A stretch of 12,068 nucleotides of DNA from contig DKVK01000035.1 in NCBI GenBank assembly GCA_002491165.1, forward strand, positions 20,264-32,331. Reading direction: 5' to 3'. The DNA comes from Porphyromonadaceae bacterium UBA7180. Its GTDB lineage: Bacteria > Bacteroidota > Bacteroidia > Bacteroidales > Muribaculaceae. The stretch's first letter is position 1, and each line of letters begins with the position of its first letter. This document shows positions 1 to 6,276 of the stretch, in pieces. The notes beneath the pieces were generated by a model. The model was not told the origin of the DNA, did not search any database, and was given only the letters and a program-made list of their open reading frames with translations. Made by a program: the position numbers and the translations under genes.

Positions 1-26
1 ATATGTGTTTAATTTGACCACTTATT
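1..26. repeat. Partial copy of dispersed hairpin element, cut by window edge
   Basis: Bases 1-26 match the reverse complement of 10610-10635 at 23 of 26 positions, and the three differences are all C/T transitions. The same core (TTTAATTTGAMCACTTA, M = A or C) is present in direct orientation at 10650-10666. The match runs into the loop of the element at 10607-10670, so this is probably one arm plus loop of a second copy whose remainder lies left of the window. It sits about 80 bp upstream of the Bax inhibitor gene. Whether it is a REP/MITE-like repeat or a regulatory hairpin cannot be decided here. Confidence 0.6.
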
Positions 27-43
27 GACAAAGTAAAATAAAC

Positions 44-61
44 CAAACGATTAACCGTTTG
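44..61. promoter_or_regulatory. 18-bp imperfect dyad upstream of the BI-1 gene
   Basis: CAAACGATTAACCGTTTG reads nearly the same on both strands; only one symmetric base pair breaks the dyad. It is centred about 52 bp before the ATG at 105, where an operator or promoter-proximal protein site would lie. I could not find a convincing TTTG/TAnnTTTG promoter pair around it, so the regulatory reading is inference from symmetry and position alone. Confidence 0.35.
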
Positions 62-104
62 TCTTAATACAAGGTAAACACCAAAACTAAACATCAAAAA
101 AATT

Positions 105-839
105 ATGGATTATTATCAGAACCAAACCCCACCGCCTTACAATCCGCAGTCATACGAGCAGATGCAAAAGGCAGCCCAAGTGCAAACCAACTCAGTGCTG
201 AAACGTGTGTACGTGCGCATGTTCATCGGCCTCCTCATATCGGCGTTCTGCGCCCTCGGCGTGGCATCGTCGCCGGCAGCCATCGCTTTCTTCCTCGGCA
301 ACCCCTTCGTTTACTGGGGCATGTTCATCGCCATGCTGGTGATGGCCTTCGTCATCCCGGCACGCATGGAAAAGATGTCCACCGGCACCATCCTGGTGCT
401 CTTCTGCATCTTCTGCGCACTGATGGGATGCTCGCTCGCATCGGTCTTCATGATCTACACCGCCACCAGCATCACGGCCACTTTCTTCATGGCTGCCGGA
501 ACTTTCGGCGCAATGTCGGTGTACGGATACTTCACCAAGACCAACCTCGACAAGATGGGCTCCATATTCATCATGGCGCTGTTCGGCCTCTTCATCGCGA
601 TGATAGTCAACATATTCCTGAAGAGTTCCGGCCTCGAATGGGTGATTTCCATCATCGGCGTGCTTCTGTTCGTGGGCCTCACCGCCTGGGACACCCAGCA
701 AGTGAAGCGTCTGGCGCAGGCTAACCTCAGCCCCGAATTGACCGACAAACTGGCTACGATGGGTGCCCTGAACCTCTACCTCGACTTCATCAACCTCTTC
801 CTCTTCCTGCTCCGCATCTTCGGCGGCGGCCGCGACTGA
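105..839 (+). CDS. Bax inhibitor-1/YccA family membrane protein
   Basis: This 244-residue integral membrane protein belongs to the BI-1/YccA (TMBIM) family, whose bacterial members such as YetJ of Bacillus act as pH-sensitive calcium leak channels in the inner membrane. A cytosolic proline- and glutamine-rich N-terminus (about residues 1-30, with PPPYNPQSY) precedes roughly seven hydrophobic segments between residues 38 and 240. The family hallmarks are present: TAWDTQQVKR at 193-202 and LNLYLDFINLFLFLLR at 222-237. Their aspartates, D196 and D227, match in position the aspartyl dyad that gates YetJ; that assignment is inferred from family knowledge. The start at 105 follows an A-rich leader typical of Bacteroidota. 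It appears monocistronic, ending at the hairpin at 861-900. Length is normal and nothing looks broken. Family assignment is secure; the transported ion is not shown by sequence. Confidence 0.95.
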   Translation: MDYYQNQTPPPYNPQSYEQMQKAAQVQTNSVLKRVYVRMFIGLLISAFCALGVASSPAAIAFFLGNPFVYWGMFIAMLVMAFVIPARMEKMSTGTILVLFCIFCALMGCSLASVFMIYTATSITATFFMAAGTFGAMSVYGYFTKTNLDKMGSIFIMALFGLFIAMIVNIFLKSSGLEWVISIIGVLLFVGLTAWDTQQVKRLAQANLSPELTDKLATMGALNLYLDFINLFLFLLRIFGGGRD

Positions 840-860
840 GCCGTTTGTTGAATCACATAA

Positions 861-900
861 AGGGAGGGTGTATCATGTCTCAGACTGATACACCCTCCCT
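861..900. terminator. Strong hairpin between convergent genes
   Basis: A perfect 15-bp inverted repeat (AGGGAGGGTGTATCA at 861-875 with its complement at 886-900) encloses a 10-nt loop, 22 bp after the BI-1 stop codon. No clean T-run follows on either strand (+ continues GATTTGTTTG), so it is not a textbook intrinsic terminator. Its place between two converging genes suggests a bidirectional terminator or a transcript-end stabiliser. Confidence 0.75.
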
Positions 901-944
901 GATTTGTTTGAATCCGTTGAATTTCAAATTTTTATCCTGTCCGG

Positions 945-999
945 TGTCCGGAAACGCAAAATGTTTTGGGCTGAAATGTCCCGGAAACGGAAAATGTTT
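945..999. repeat. Left repeat array flanking the ATPase gene (2 units)
   Basis: Two head-to-tail units, at 945-976 (32 nt) and 977-999 (23 nt, truncated), share the core GGAAACGCAAAATGTTT; the second has GGAAACGGAAAATGTTT. Over about 55 nt this array is almost identical to 2437-2492 on the other side of the ATPase gene, differing by one missing C and one A/T substitution, and has the same orientation. It begins 18 bp past the ATPase stop codon. Units are contiguous with no spacers. Confidence 0.9.
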
Positions 1000-1017
1000 C
1001 CTGATTGTCTGATGGAG

Positions 1018-2370
1018 TCAGAGAAGCCCGGTCATATATACCGGTAGGCAAATGATGTCCTCTTCTTTGCGTAAGTCCTTGGTATATAAGAGATATCTTC
1101 TGTATATGCGCGATGAGAACTTACGTTGGAACTCATCGAGGGATTTATGTGACTTATAACCGGACGACTTTACTTCGATGGGGCAAATCTTGTCATTCCG
1201 GGCAATGAGGAAATCTATCTTATAATTCCGCGGTCGCTCAACTCCTTCCGGTTGCTCCTTGAATGTGTAATAATATAGCGAATGTCCGGCAGTGCGCAGT
1301 AACTGTGCCACAACATTCTCGTACACATATCCAAGGTCTGCCGGGAGTTTGTCAGAGAGAAGTTTGGCGTAAATGGTATTGTTGAAATAGTCGGTGTCCA
1401 TGAAAGCGAGCGTGACGAATAACCCTGTGTCTGCCAGATACATCTTAAAGAAATCATATCCGGCATGAAGGGCGAATCCCACTCCCGGGTCGTTGGATTG
1501 GAAAGCGAAGTTTACGGTGCGTGAGTCATCGATATCCCTGAACAATTCGCCGAGACGCGCCAATCTGGCATTGGGAATGACACTCCCAACCATATATCTG
1601 TTTGTGTTGCGCGACAGTTCAGCGGGGATTGACTGGAAAATTGTCGAGGCTCGGCCGGTTGGGTCTATTCTGCGCAAATCATCCATGTATAGATGTAAAA
1701 TATTGCGCTTGACGGCGTCTATAACAGCAAAATCCGCAGCTTCGAGATAGGCGTTGATAGCTTGGGGCATTCCCCCTACGAGAATATATAGCCGGAATAA
1801 TTTCATCATTTCGCGATTCACGGCATCTCCCAACGGTTTTAGATGTTCGTAGGAATAACGGATAAGACCAAAGGTTGGCTCCTTGCCTATTGCCCATAGA
1901 AACTCCTCGAAGTCAAAAGGATACATGTTGAGTCGTTGTTCTTCGCTCGGGATTAGGATTTCCTTGATATTTTTTTTGATGGAAATCAACGAGCCTGTTT
2001 CTATGTAATGGAAGCGGCCGTCTTTCACGAGGAATTTGATTGCTTGTCTCGCCTTGGGACAAAACTGCACTTCATCGAAGATTATGACCGATTTGCCGGG
2101 TTTTAGGCTTATGCCGGTAAGCGATTGCAGGGATATGAAGAAGTATTGCAGATCTGAAATGTCATCGAAAAGGTCTATCACGGTTCTCGGAGCATTCGCA
2201 AAGTCGATTATGAGGTAATTTTCGTACTCGTTTCGGGCAAATTCTTCGGTGATAGTGGATTTGCCGATACGTCTTGCTCCTTCGATAAGCAATGCTGTTT
2301 TACCGGCAAAATCCTTTTTCCATGCCAGCATCTTATTATATATTTTACGCTTAAAAATCTTATCGGCCAT
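1018..2370 (-). CDS. AAA-type ATPase, ATP-binding/DUF4143 family
   Basis: This 450-residue protein has the layout of the AAA_14 + DUF4143 group, which is abundant and often multicopy in Bacteroidales and has no settled function. The N-terminal ATPase domain shows Walker A GARRIGKST at 31-39, Walker B SVIIFDEVQ at 94-102, and a sensor-like strand YIETGSLIS at 122-130. The C-terminal half ends in a PD-(D/E)XK-like pattern: E351 in YVYENV, D386 in KIDFLI, then E399 and K401 in PIEVKSSG. That suggests a restriction-endonuclease-like fold; whether it cuts DNA is unknown. The gene stands alone, bracketed by near-identical direct repeat arrays at 945-999 and 2405-2492. It is visibly richer in A+T than its neighbours, which fits acquisition by transfer. 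The start at 2370 lies about 20 bp downstream of a Bacteroidetes-type promoter. The frame is intact and near the usual family length. Confidence 0.9.
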   Translation of the reverse strand: MADKIFKRKIYNKMLAWKKDFAGKTALLIEGARRIGKSTITEEFARNEYENYLIIDFANAPRTVIDLFDDISDLQYFFISLQSLTGISLKPGKSVIIFDEVQFCPKARQAIKFLVKDGRFHYIETGSLISIKKNIKEILIPSEEQRLNMYPFDFEEFLWAIGKEPTFGLIRYSYEHLKPLGDAVNREMMKLFRLYILVGGMPQAINAYLEAADFAVIDAVKRNILHLYMDDLRRIDPTGRASTIFQSIPAELSRNTNRYMVGSVIPNARLARLGELFRDIDDSRTVNFAFQSNDPGVGFALHAGYDFFKMYLADTGLFVTLAFMDTDYFNNTIYAKLLSDKLPADLGYVYENVVAQLLRTAGHSLYYYTFKEQPEGVERPRNYKIDFLIARNDKICPIEVKSSGYKSHKSLDEFQRKFSSRIYRRYLLYTKDLRKEEDIICLPVYMTGLL

Positions 2371-2389
2371 AACTTATTGATTTCTCGTG

Positions 2390-2420
2390 CAAATTTAACT
2401 AAAATGTCAGAAAACGCAAA
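2390..2420 (-). promoter_or_regulatory. Bacteroidetes-type promoter of the ATPase gene
   Basis: Read on the - strand, TTTG (2420-2417) is followed after 19 bp by TAAATTTG (2397-2390), an exact fit to the Bacteroides consensus TTTG...TAnnTTTG. Transcription would begin a few bases before the ATG at 2370, giving a very short leader. The -33 box lies inside the first unit of the right repeat array, so a protein binding the repeats could control this promoter; that is inference. Confidence 0.6.
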
Positions 2421-2492
2421 ATGTTTTGGACGGAATTGTCCCGGAAACGCAAAATGTTTTGGGCAGAAATGTCCCGGAAACGGAAAATGTTT
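2405..2492. repeat. Right repeat array flanking the ATPase gene (3 units)
   Basis: Three contiguous units lie at 2405-2436 (32 nt), 2437-2469 (33 nt) and 2470-2492 (23 nt, truncated like the last unit on the left). Units 2 and 3 are the near-identical partner of 945-999; unit 1 is more diverged. Unit 1 starts 34 bp upstream of the ATPase start codon. The array ends 40 bp from the stop codon of the exported protein at 2533. Each unit contains an AAAATGTTTT near-dyad. There is no terminal inverted repeat and no transposase. Confidence 0.9.
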
Positions 2493-2532
2493 GTGGATGC
2501 GTGGCGGTCCGGAGGGGGATTTTCGGCTCGGG

Positions 2533-3609
2533 TTATTCTTCGTACTCGGTGTCAGGAACGGGAGCCGGGGTGTAGGCGCGGTGCGGACGCAGAGTTATGG
2601 TGGCGCCGTGGAGCGAAGGGAAGGTGATGACCAGGTTGCCGTCCTGGAAAATGGCGGTGGCCAGCGGGTCGGCGTCGCGGCCGTCGGGGCATAGCCAGCG
2701 GGCGGAATAGACGTCGTCGGCGCGCGGCGTCAGGTGACATTTTTCCATACCGCGTTTCCAGTATCCGGCGTGGACGCGTGCACCTTCCATGTAGCGTAAC
2801 GAGTACTCGCCGCCGGGCAGCGGTACAATGGCTACGACGTAGTCTCCGCCATTGACTATGAAGTTGTTATCTACGGTGAAGCCGGCCTGCGCCCAGTATC
2901 CGGCGCGGCTGTCGGAGCTGAGGATTATCCTTTGGCTAATTTCGGGGACGGGCATCTGCGGCGGTTCTTCCGGTGTGTCGCATGTAAGTGCGAGATTGAA
3001 AAAAGCGAACTCCGCACCGCCGTCCGGAACGATGGAGAGGTGTACGGGCGCGAATCCTACCGGAAGTGGCACCGTCAGTCCGTCGGCAGTTTTGTCTGAG
3101 CCGGCTTCGATGCGCATATTGTCGCCACGGCGGCAGAGTGCCAGACGGTTACGTTTTTTGTTTTTACCGATGTTGAACGAGGAGGGATTCATGCCCGGTG
3201 CGGTGACGGTGAGGCGCGTTTCAGCCGCACGTGTGTCGCCGACAGGCAATTCGGTGACCTTATAACCCCAATTTGTGGTGAACCGCTGCCCCCCGGCATC
3301 CTCGAGGATGAGCGTAAAGCCGGGCATAATGGCTTTGCGGCGCTTTCCGTCGGCGTCGGAGTAGCGGTAATCCCGGTCGGGAGTGTCGCGGAGATTATCG
3401 AAAATCAGCGAAAGGGTGAAGTCGTCGTCGCCAAGGTTTAACGGCAGCGACGGGGCGGCTTGCCCGGCAGTGTCGGCACGCAGGATGAAGGGGACTTCGG
3501 GCGGAAATCCGGGGAAGAGGAAGCCGCGTGCCCGGTTGAAGTAGACGCCTTCGCCGCTTGCGGTAGTGGCAAAAACAAGAAGGAGGAGGAGAGGGAGAAT
3601 GCGTTTCAT
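2533..3609 (-). CDS. Exported protein of unknown function
   Basis: I do not recognise this 358-residue protein. It begins with a clear Sec signal peptide: K2-R3, a leucine-rich core (LPLLLLLVF), then a small-residue cleavage region near TTASG, residues 15-19. There is no lipobox, so it is probably periplasmic or surface-located and soluble. The mature part is rich in beta-type sequence, with many short hydrophobic stretches separated by glycine, proline and aspartate and no further membrane span. Four scattered cysteines (in ALCRRG, TCDTPEE, KCHLT and WLCPDG) could form two disulfides. Its ATG overlaps the TGA of the LysE-type exporter by 4 nt (ATGA), so the two are co-transcribed and probably translationally coupled. 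No catalytic motif is visible. The start at 3609 is supported both by the overlap and by the signal peptide. Confidence 0.8.
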   Translation of the reverse strand: MKRILPLLLLLVFATTASGEGVYFNRARGFLFPGFPPEVPFILRADTAGQAAPSLPLNLGDDDFTLSLIFDNLRDTPDRDYRYSDADGKRRKAIMPGFTLILEDAGGQRFTTNWGYKVTELPVGDTRAAETRLTVTAPGMNPSSFNIGKNKKRNRLALCRRGDNMRIEAGSDKTADGLTVPLPVGFAPVHLSIVPDGGAEFAFFNLALTCDTPEEPPQMPVPEISQRIILSSDSRAGYWAQAGFTVDNNFIVNGGDYVVAIVPLPGGEYSLRYMEGARVHAGYWKRGMEKCHLTPRADDVYSARWLCPDGRDADPLATAIFQDGNLVITFPSLHGATITLRPHRAYTPAPVPDTEYEE

Positions 3610-4247
3610 TTAACGAAAGCGATGACGGAATTGACGATGCCCACAGCGGCGAAAATGAGGATGATTACGCCTATAATTCTGTTAATCAGCCACATGGAAC
3701 GTATGTTGAAGTGTGCGCGCACCTTGTTGACAAACCATGTGACGAGCCACCACCATCCCAATGCGCCGCCGAAGATGCATAGATAGCCCGGCACGTAGTG
3801 GTAGAACCGCATCTCCGGCAGAAGGAAGTTGAAGCGTGCGAAGAGGCCTATTATCAGGAAGAGAATCAACGGGTTGGAGACAGTAAAGAGGAACCCGGTG
3901 AGGATGTTCCGTTTCATGGAGGCGGCGCCGGCTTTGGGCTTGGTGAGCCGCTTCGACGGGTTGGACTTGAAGAGGTAGATGCCGAAGGCGATGAGCACCG
4001 CCGAGCCAACGAGCTGTATTACGTTCTGGTTCTTTTCGAGAAATTCCTGGATAAAGGAGAGTCCGAAGCCGGTGAGCAGGCAGTAAAGGAGGTCGGAAAG
4101 TGCGGCGCCGATTCCGGTGTAGAGGCCGGCCTTGCGTCCTTTTTCGAGGGTGCGCTGAATGCAAAGCATACCTACCGGCCCCATCGGTGCCGAAACCAGT
4201 ATGCCGATGGCCACTCCTCGCCAAAGCACATATAACAGATTTTCCAT
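3606..4247 (-). CDS. LysE/RhtB family translocator
   Basis: This 213-residue inner-membrane protein is of the LysE/RhtB family, whose members export amino acids or related small molecules in exchange for protons. The family signature is at the N-terminus: GILVSAPMGPVGMLCIQRTL at 15-34, then a glycine-rich helix GLYTGIGAALSDLLY at 41-55. A second conserved asparagine-proline lies in FTVSNPLILF, around residues 122-131. About six membrane spans can be drawn, with a basic cytosolic loop near residues 94-113 (KSNPSKRLTKPK). Length is typical. The substrate cannot be deduced from sequence. It is the first gene of a pair, and its stop overlaps the start of the exported protein downstream. No promoter matching the Bacteroidetes consensus was found in the 95-bp gap upstream, so readthrough from the lipoprotein gene is possible. 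Confidence 0.9.
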   Translation of the reverse strand: MENLLYVLWRGVAIGILVSAPMGPVGMLCIQRTLEKGRKAGLYTGIGAALSDLLYCLLTGFGLSFIQEFLEKNQNVIQLVGSAVLIAFGIYLFKSNPSKRLTKPKAGAASMKRNILTGFLFTVSNPLILFLIIGLFARFNFLLPEMRFYHYVPGYLCIFGGALGWWWLVTWFVNKVRAHFNIRSMWLINRIIGVIILIFAAVGIVNSVIAFVK

Positions 4248-4342
4248 CTTTCCTAATTCCTGAAGTTTGTAAAAAGCACCATTACCGGTAGCTTATAAAG
4301 CATCGCACTTAGCTGTTGACAAAGCGTGGTCTTTGCGCGTTA

Positions 4343-4861
4343 TTACCGGCTCACTATGTCGTAGCCGCCGTTGGAGGTCGGGATGCAGGCGTAGCGCTTC
4401 ATTCCGTATTTCTTTTCGGCCGCCGGGCCGGAAACAGGTGCGCCTCCGGCCATCACCACGTCGTAATGCGACCCGCAGACGGGGCATACGGCGTCAAACC
4501 GCTCGCCGTCGATAAAGACCCGTATATCGCTCTTGCACTCCACGGGGCACGCCAGGTCGTAGGCCAGGGGCACCTGTGTGTCGGCGGTGAAAGGGTCCAT
4601 TCCCCCGATGAGGAGCACGCCGCCGAATCCGGTGTAGGTCTGCTCCGTGTAAGGGTAGTCCGACGGTTCTCGCAGTTGCCGTATGAAGTAGCGGTACTGG
4701 CCGAACCCCGTCACGCCGTAGGTGTTCCAAAGTCCAGTGTTGGAAAGGCGTATGGTGACGGGCAACGGCGGTATGCGGTCGTCGTCCACGCTGTCGCAGG
4801 CACCGAGCGCCAGGCCCAGCGCCACTGCGACGGCGGGTAATATCTTTGCCACGAACCGCAT
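4343..4861 (-). CDS. Lipoprotein with degenerate Rieske-like domain
   Basis: This 172-residue protein starts with a lipoprotein signal peptide: R2 and K6, a hydrophobic core, and lipobox LGAC with the lipidated cysteine at C22. After an acidic spacer (DSVDDDR) comes a domain that resembles the cluster-binding half of Rieske [2Fe-2S] proteins: YDLACPVEC at 101-109 and CPVCGSHYDVVMAGGAPVSGPA at 126-147. In a true Rieske centre the motifs are CxH and CxxH. Here both ligand histidines are absent (V107 and C129), and an extra cysteine, C109, is present. A mononuclear zinc or iron site, or a disulfide role, is therefore as likely as a Rieske cluster. The gene starts in the TGA of the SRPBCC gene (TGATG, one-base overlap), implying translational coupling. 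The Rieske relationship is my inference; the lipoprotein call is firm. Confidence 0.8.
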   Translation of the reverse strand: MRFVAKILPAVAVALGLALGACDSVDDDRIPPLPVTIRLSNTGLWNTYGVTGFGQYRYFIRQLREPSDYPYTEQTYTGFGGVLLIGGMDPFTADTQVPLAYDLACPVECKSDIRVFIDGERFDAVCPVCGSHYDVVMAGGAPVSGPAAEKKYGMKRYACIPTSNGGYDIVSR

Positions 4862-5301
4862 CAGTCGAGGCGTGACATTTGACGCATCAGCTCGCCGAAC
4901 TGGTCCACCATCTTCTGGAGCGGGCCGTTGACCATCGGCTTGAGCATCATCGGGATGTCGATTTCGAGCACCACCTGCGCGTCGCAGTGTGCGTCATCGA
5001 CGGGTGTAATCTTGAAGTCGAGCTTCAGGGGGACGGGAGTGCCTTCGCCGGTGAAGCGCACCAGGGAGGGGCATTCGCGCTCGGAGATGCGCAGCGCTAT
5101 GGAGCCCACCGGACCGCCGGGAAGCGTTATCGAGTCGGGGGTAAGTTCTATCTGTTCCAGCTGTTTGCGCTGGTTCTCGTCTATCTTGTCGGCGGGAAGG
5201 TTGGCGATGACGTTTTTCAGATTCTCGGGATTGGAGAAACGCTCGAAAGCCTTCTCTGCCGAACACTCCAGTTCGGTCTTGCTGCTTTTGTATGTGGCCA
5301 T
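4861..5301 (-). CDS. SRPBCC-fold protein
   Basis: This 146-residue cytosolic protein, without signal peptide or membrane span, looks like a START/SRPBCC (polyketide cyclase/dehydrase-like) protein. Such proteins form a helix-grip fold around a hydrophobic cavity that binds lipids or other ligands. Supporting features are the opening strand KSSKTELECSAEKAFERFSN (residues 5-24), typical of the start of the fold, alternating beta-strand segments through the middle, and a long amphipathic C-terminal helix from about residue 120 (MVNGPLQKMVDQFGELMRQM). The ligand is unknown and no catalytic residues can be named. It lies 79 nt downstream of pyrE on the same strand and overlaps the lipoprotein gene by one base, so it may be expressed from the pyrE promoter. 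The pairing with pyrE is probably positional rather than functional. Confidence 0.8.
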   Translation of the reverse strand: MATYKSSKTELECSAEKAFERFSNPENLKNVIANLPADKIDENQRKQLEQIELTPDSITLPGGPVGSIALRISERECPSLVRFTGEGTPVPLKLDFKITPVDDAHCDAQVVLEIDIPMMLKPMVNGPLQKMVDQFGELMRQMSRLD

Positions 5302-5344
5302 AATATGTGGGTTGAATGCCGGGAACCCCGTAAGATGGGGGGTC

Positions 5345-5384
5345 CTGACAATAAAACTTTTGAGCCTTTGAAAAGGTTTGTCAG
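5345..5384 (-). other. Imperfect hairpin at the pyrE stop codon
   Basis: CTGACAA at 5345-5351 is complementary to TTGTCAG at 5378-5384, and an inner CTTTT/AAAAG pairing can extend the stem after an internal loop. The structure spans the pyrE TGA (5383-5381) and sits between pyrE and the SRPBCC gene. With no T-run after it, it is more likely a processing or attenuation structure than a terminator. This is a weak call. Confidence 0.3.
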
Positions 5385-6031
5385 AGTATCTTTTGTTCGC
5401 GGGGTGTCCAGGCTGCGGGGTCTTTGCGCCATTCCTTCAGCGTCTCGAGGTCGTCCTGGTGTATGTAGTCGGTGTGGAGCGCGGCCTCGAGCATCGCCGA
5501 ATAGTTGGAGAGCGGGATGAGCGTTACGTTGGCGTCGCGGAAACGTTTTACCGAGATGGGGAACTCGTAAGTGAAAATGGCGGTCATGCCCACTACCTCG
5601 CAGCCGGCGTTGCGGATGGCCTCCACTGCTTTCAGCGAGCTGCCGCCGGTGGAGACAAGGTCTTCGACCACAACCACTTTCATGCCGGGCTTGAGGTTAC
5701 CTTCGATGAGGTTCTCCAGACCGTGGTCCTTCGGGGTGGAACGCACGTAAGCGTAGGGGAGGCCCAGCGTGTCGGCCACCAGGGCGCCGATGGCGATGGC
5801 TCCGGTAGCCACACCGGCTATGGCGTCGGCTTCGGGGAAGTTTTCAAGCACGATGCGCGACATCTCTACCTTGATGAAATTGCGAATGTCGGGGTAAGAG
5901 AGGGTTTTGCGGTTGTCGGTATAGATCGGTGAGTTCCATCCGGAAGCCCAGATGAACGGATTTTCAGGTTGCAGTTTGATGGCGCTGATTTGCAGGAGTT
6001 TTTCTGCCAATAGTTGGGCCGCAGTTTTCAT
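5381..6031 (-). CDS. pyrE: Orotate phosphoribosyltransferase
   Basis: PyrE joins orotate to PRPP to give orotidine 5'-monophosphate and pyrophosphate, the fifth step of de novo pyrimidine synthesis, in the cytosol. The 216-residue protein carries the PRPP-binding loop VVVEDLVSTGGSS at 120-132, with the acidic pair E123-D124. The flexible catalytic loop RSTPKDHG lies at 97-104, with R97, K101 and H103 in the expected places. The N-terminal orotate-side segment includes FIWASGWNSPIYTDNRK at 26-42. Length is normal for the family. The start at 6031 follows an A/T-rich leader of about 85 nt from a consensus promoter at 6154-6123. No other pyrimidine genes are present in the window, so it appears to stand apart from the rest of its pathway, with only the SRPBCC gene downstream. 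Confidence 0.96.
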   Translation of the reverse strand: MKTAAQLLAEKLLQISAIKLQPENPFIWASGWNSPIYTDNRKTLSYPDIRNFIKVEMSRIVLENFPEADAIAGVATGAIAIGALVADTLGLPYAYVRSTPKDHGLENLIEGNLKPGMKVVVVEDLVSTGGSSLKAVEAIRNAGCEVVGMTAIFTYEFPISVKRFRDANVTLIPLSNYSAMLEAALHTDYIHQDDLETLKEWRKDPAAWTPREQKIL

Positions 6032-6122
6032 AATCTGAAATTTATTACTAAGTTTTTGGTATATACGAAGTTAACACCGCTGTCTGCTCCGGGGGAACAT
6101 GACTTCGGCTAACTCTGCGACG

Positions 6123-6154
6123 CAAAGTTACAAAAATCTCCGTACACTACCAAA
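6123..6154 (-). promoter_or_regulatory. pyrE promoter, Bacteroidetes consensus
   Basis: On the - strand, TTTG at 6154-6151 is followed by 20 bp and then TAACTTTG at 6130-6123. Both boxes and the spacing match the Bacteroides sigma-ABfr consensus. Transcription should start about 6116, leaving a leader of roughly 85 nt before the pyrE ATG. Confidence 0.75.
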
Positions 6155-6218
6155 TCCGCCACCCTCGCCCGCAGCTTTTTTAGCTTAGTTCCAGGCATAT
6201 TCGTACTGTGGACCCCCG

Positions 6219-6258
6219 AAAAAAAGGAGGCGGCGGAATCGCTCCGGCGCCTCTTTTT
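6219..6258. terminator. Bidirectional intrinsic terminator
   Basis: GAGGCGGCGGA (6227-6237) pairs with TCCGGCGCCTC (6243-6253) across a 5-nt loop, with one mismatch in 11 pairs. Seven A residues precede it (6219-6225) and five T residues follow (6254-6258), so it can terminate in both directions. On the - strand it would end transcripts from the small membrane-protein gene before they reach pyrE. Confidence 0.75.
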
Positions 6259-6260
6259 CC

Positions 6261-6276
6261 CTCTACCCGGGTAGAG
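6261..6276. other. Perfect 16-bp palindrome
   Basis: CTCTACCCGGGTAGAG is a perfect palindrome beginning two bases after the T-run of the terminator. It could be a dimeric regulator site or a second small stem stabilising the transcript end. No gene start lies close by on the + strand, so an operator role is not well supported. Confidence 0.45.

Noticed and set aside
25..71. Sigma-70-like promoter (TTGACA ... TAATAC) before the BI-1 gene
   Set aside because: Spacing is far too long, and Bacteroidota primary sigma factors use a different consensus that is not satisfied here.
945..2492. CRISPR array
   Set aside because: Units are contiguous with no spacers, number only two and three, and no cas gene is present.
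2377..2694. Plus-strand frames running through the right repeat array, with an 11-residue repeating peptide (KMFWAEMSRKR)
   Set aside because: The peptide repeat follows from units of 33 nt, but other units are 32 nt and break the frame. The frames run antisense into the exported-protein gene and have no promoter or start context.
4315..4338. Short CAAAG/CTTTG stem after the lipoprotein gene as a terminator
   Set aside because: Only 5 bp, A/T-containing and without a T-run; too weak to call.
4879..5520. Plus-strand ORF opposite the SRPBCC and pyrE genes
   Set aside because: It spans two well-supported - strand genes and the gap between them, and has no recognisable domain.
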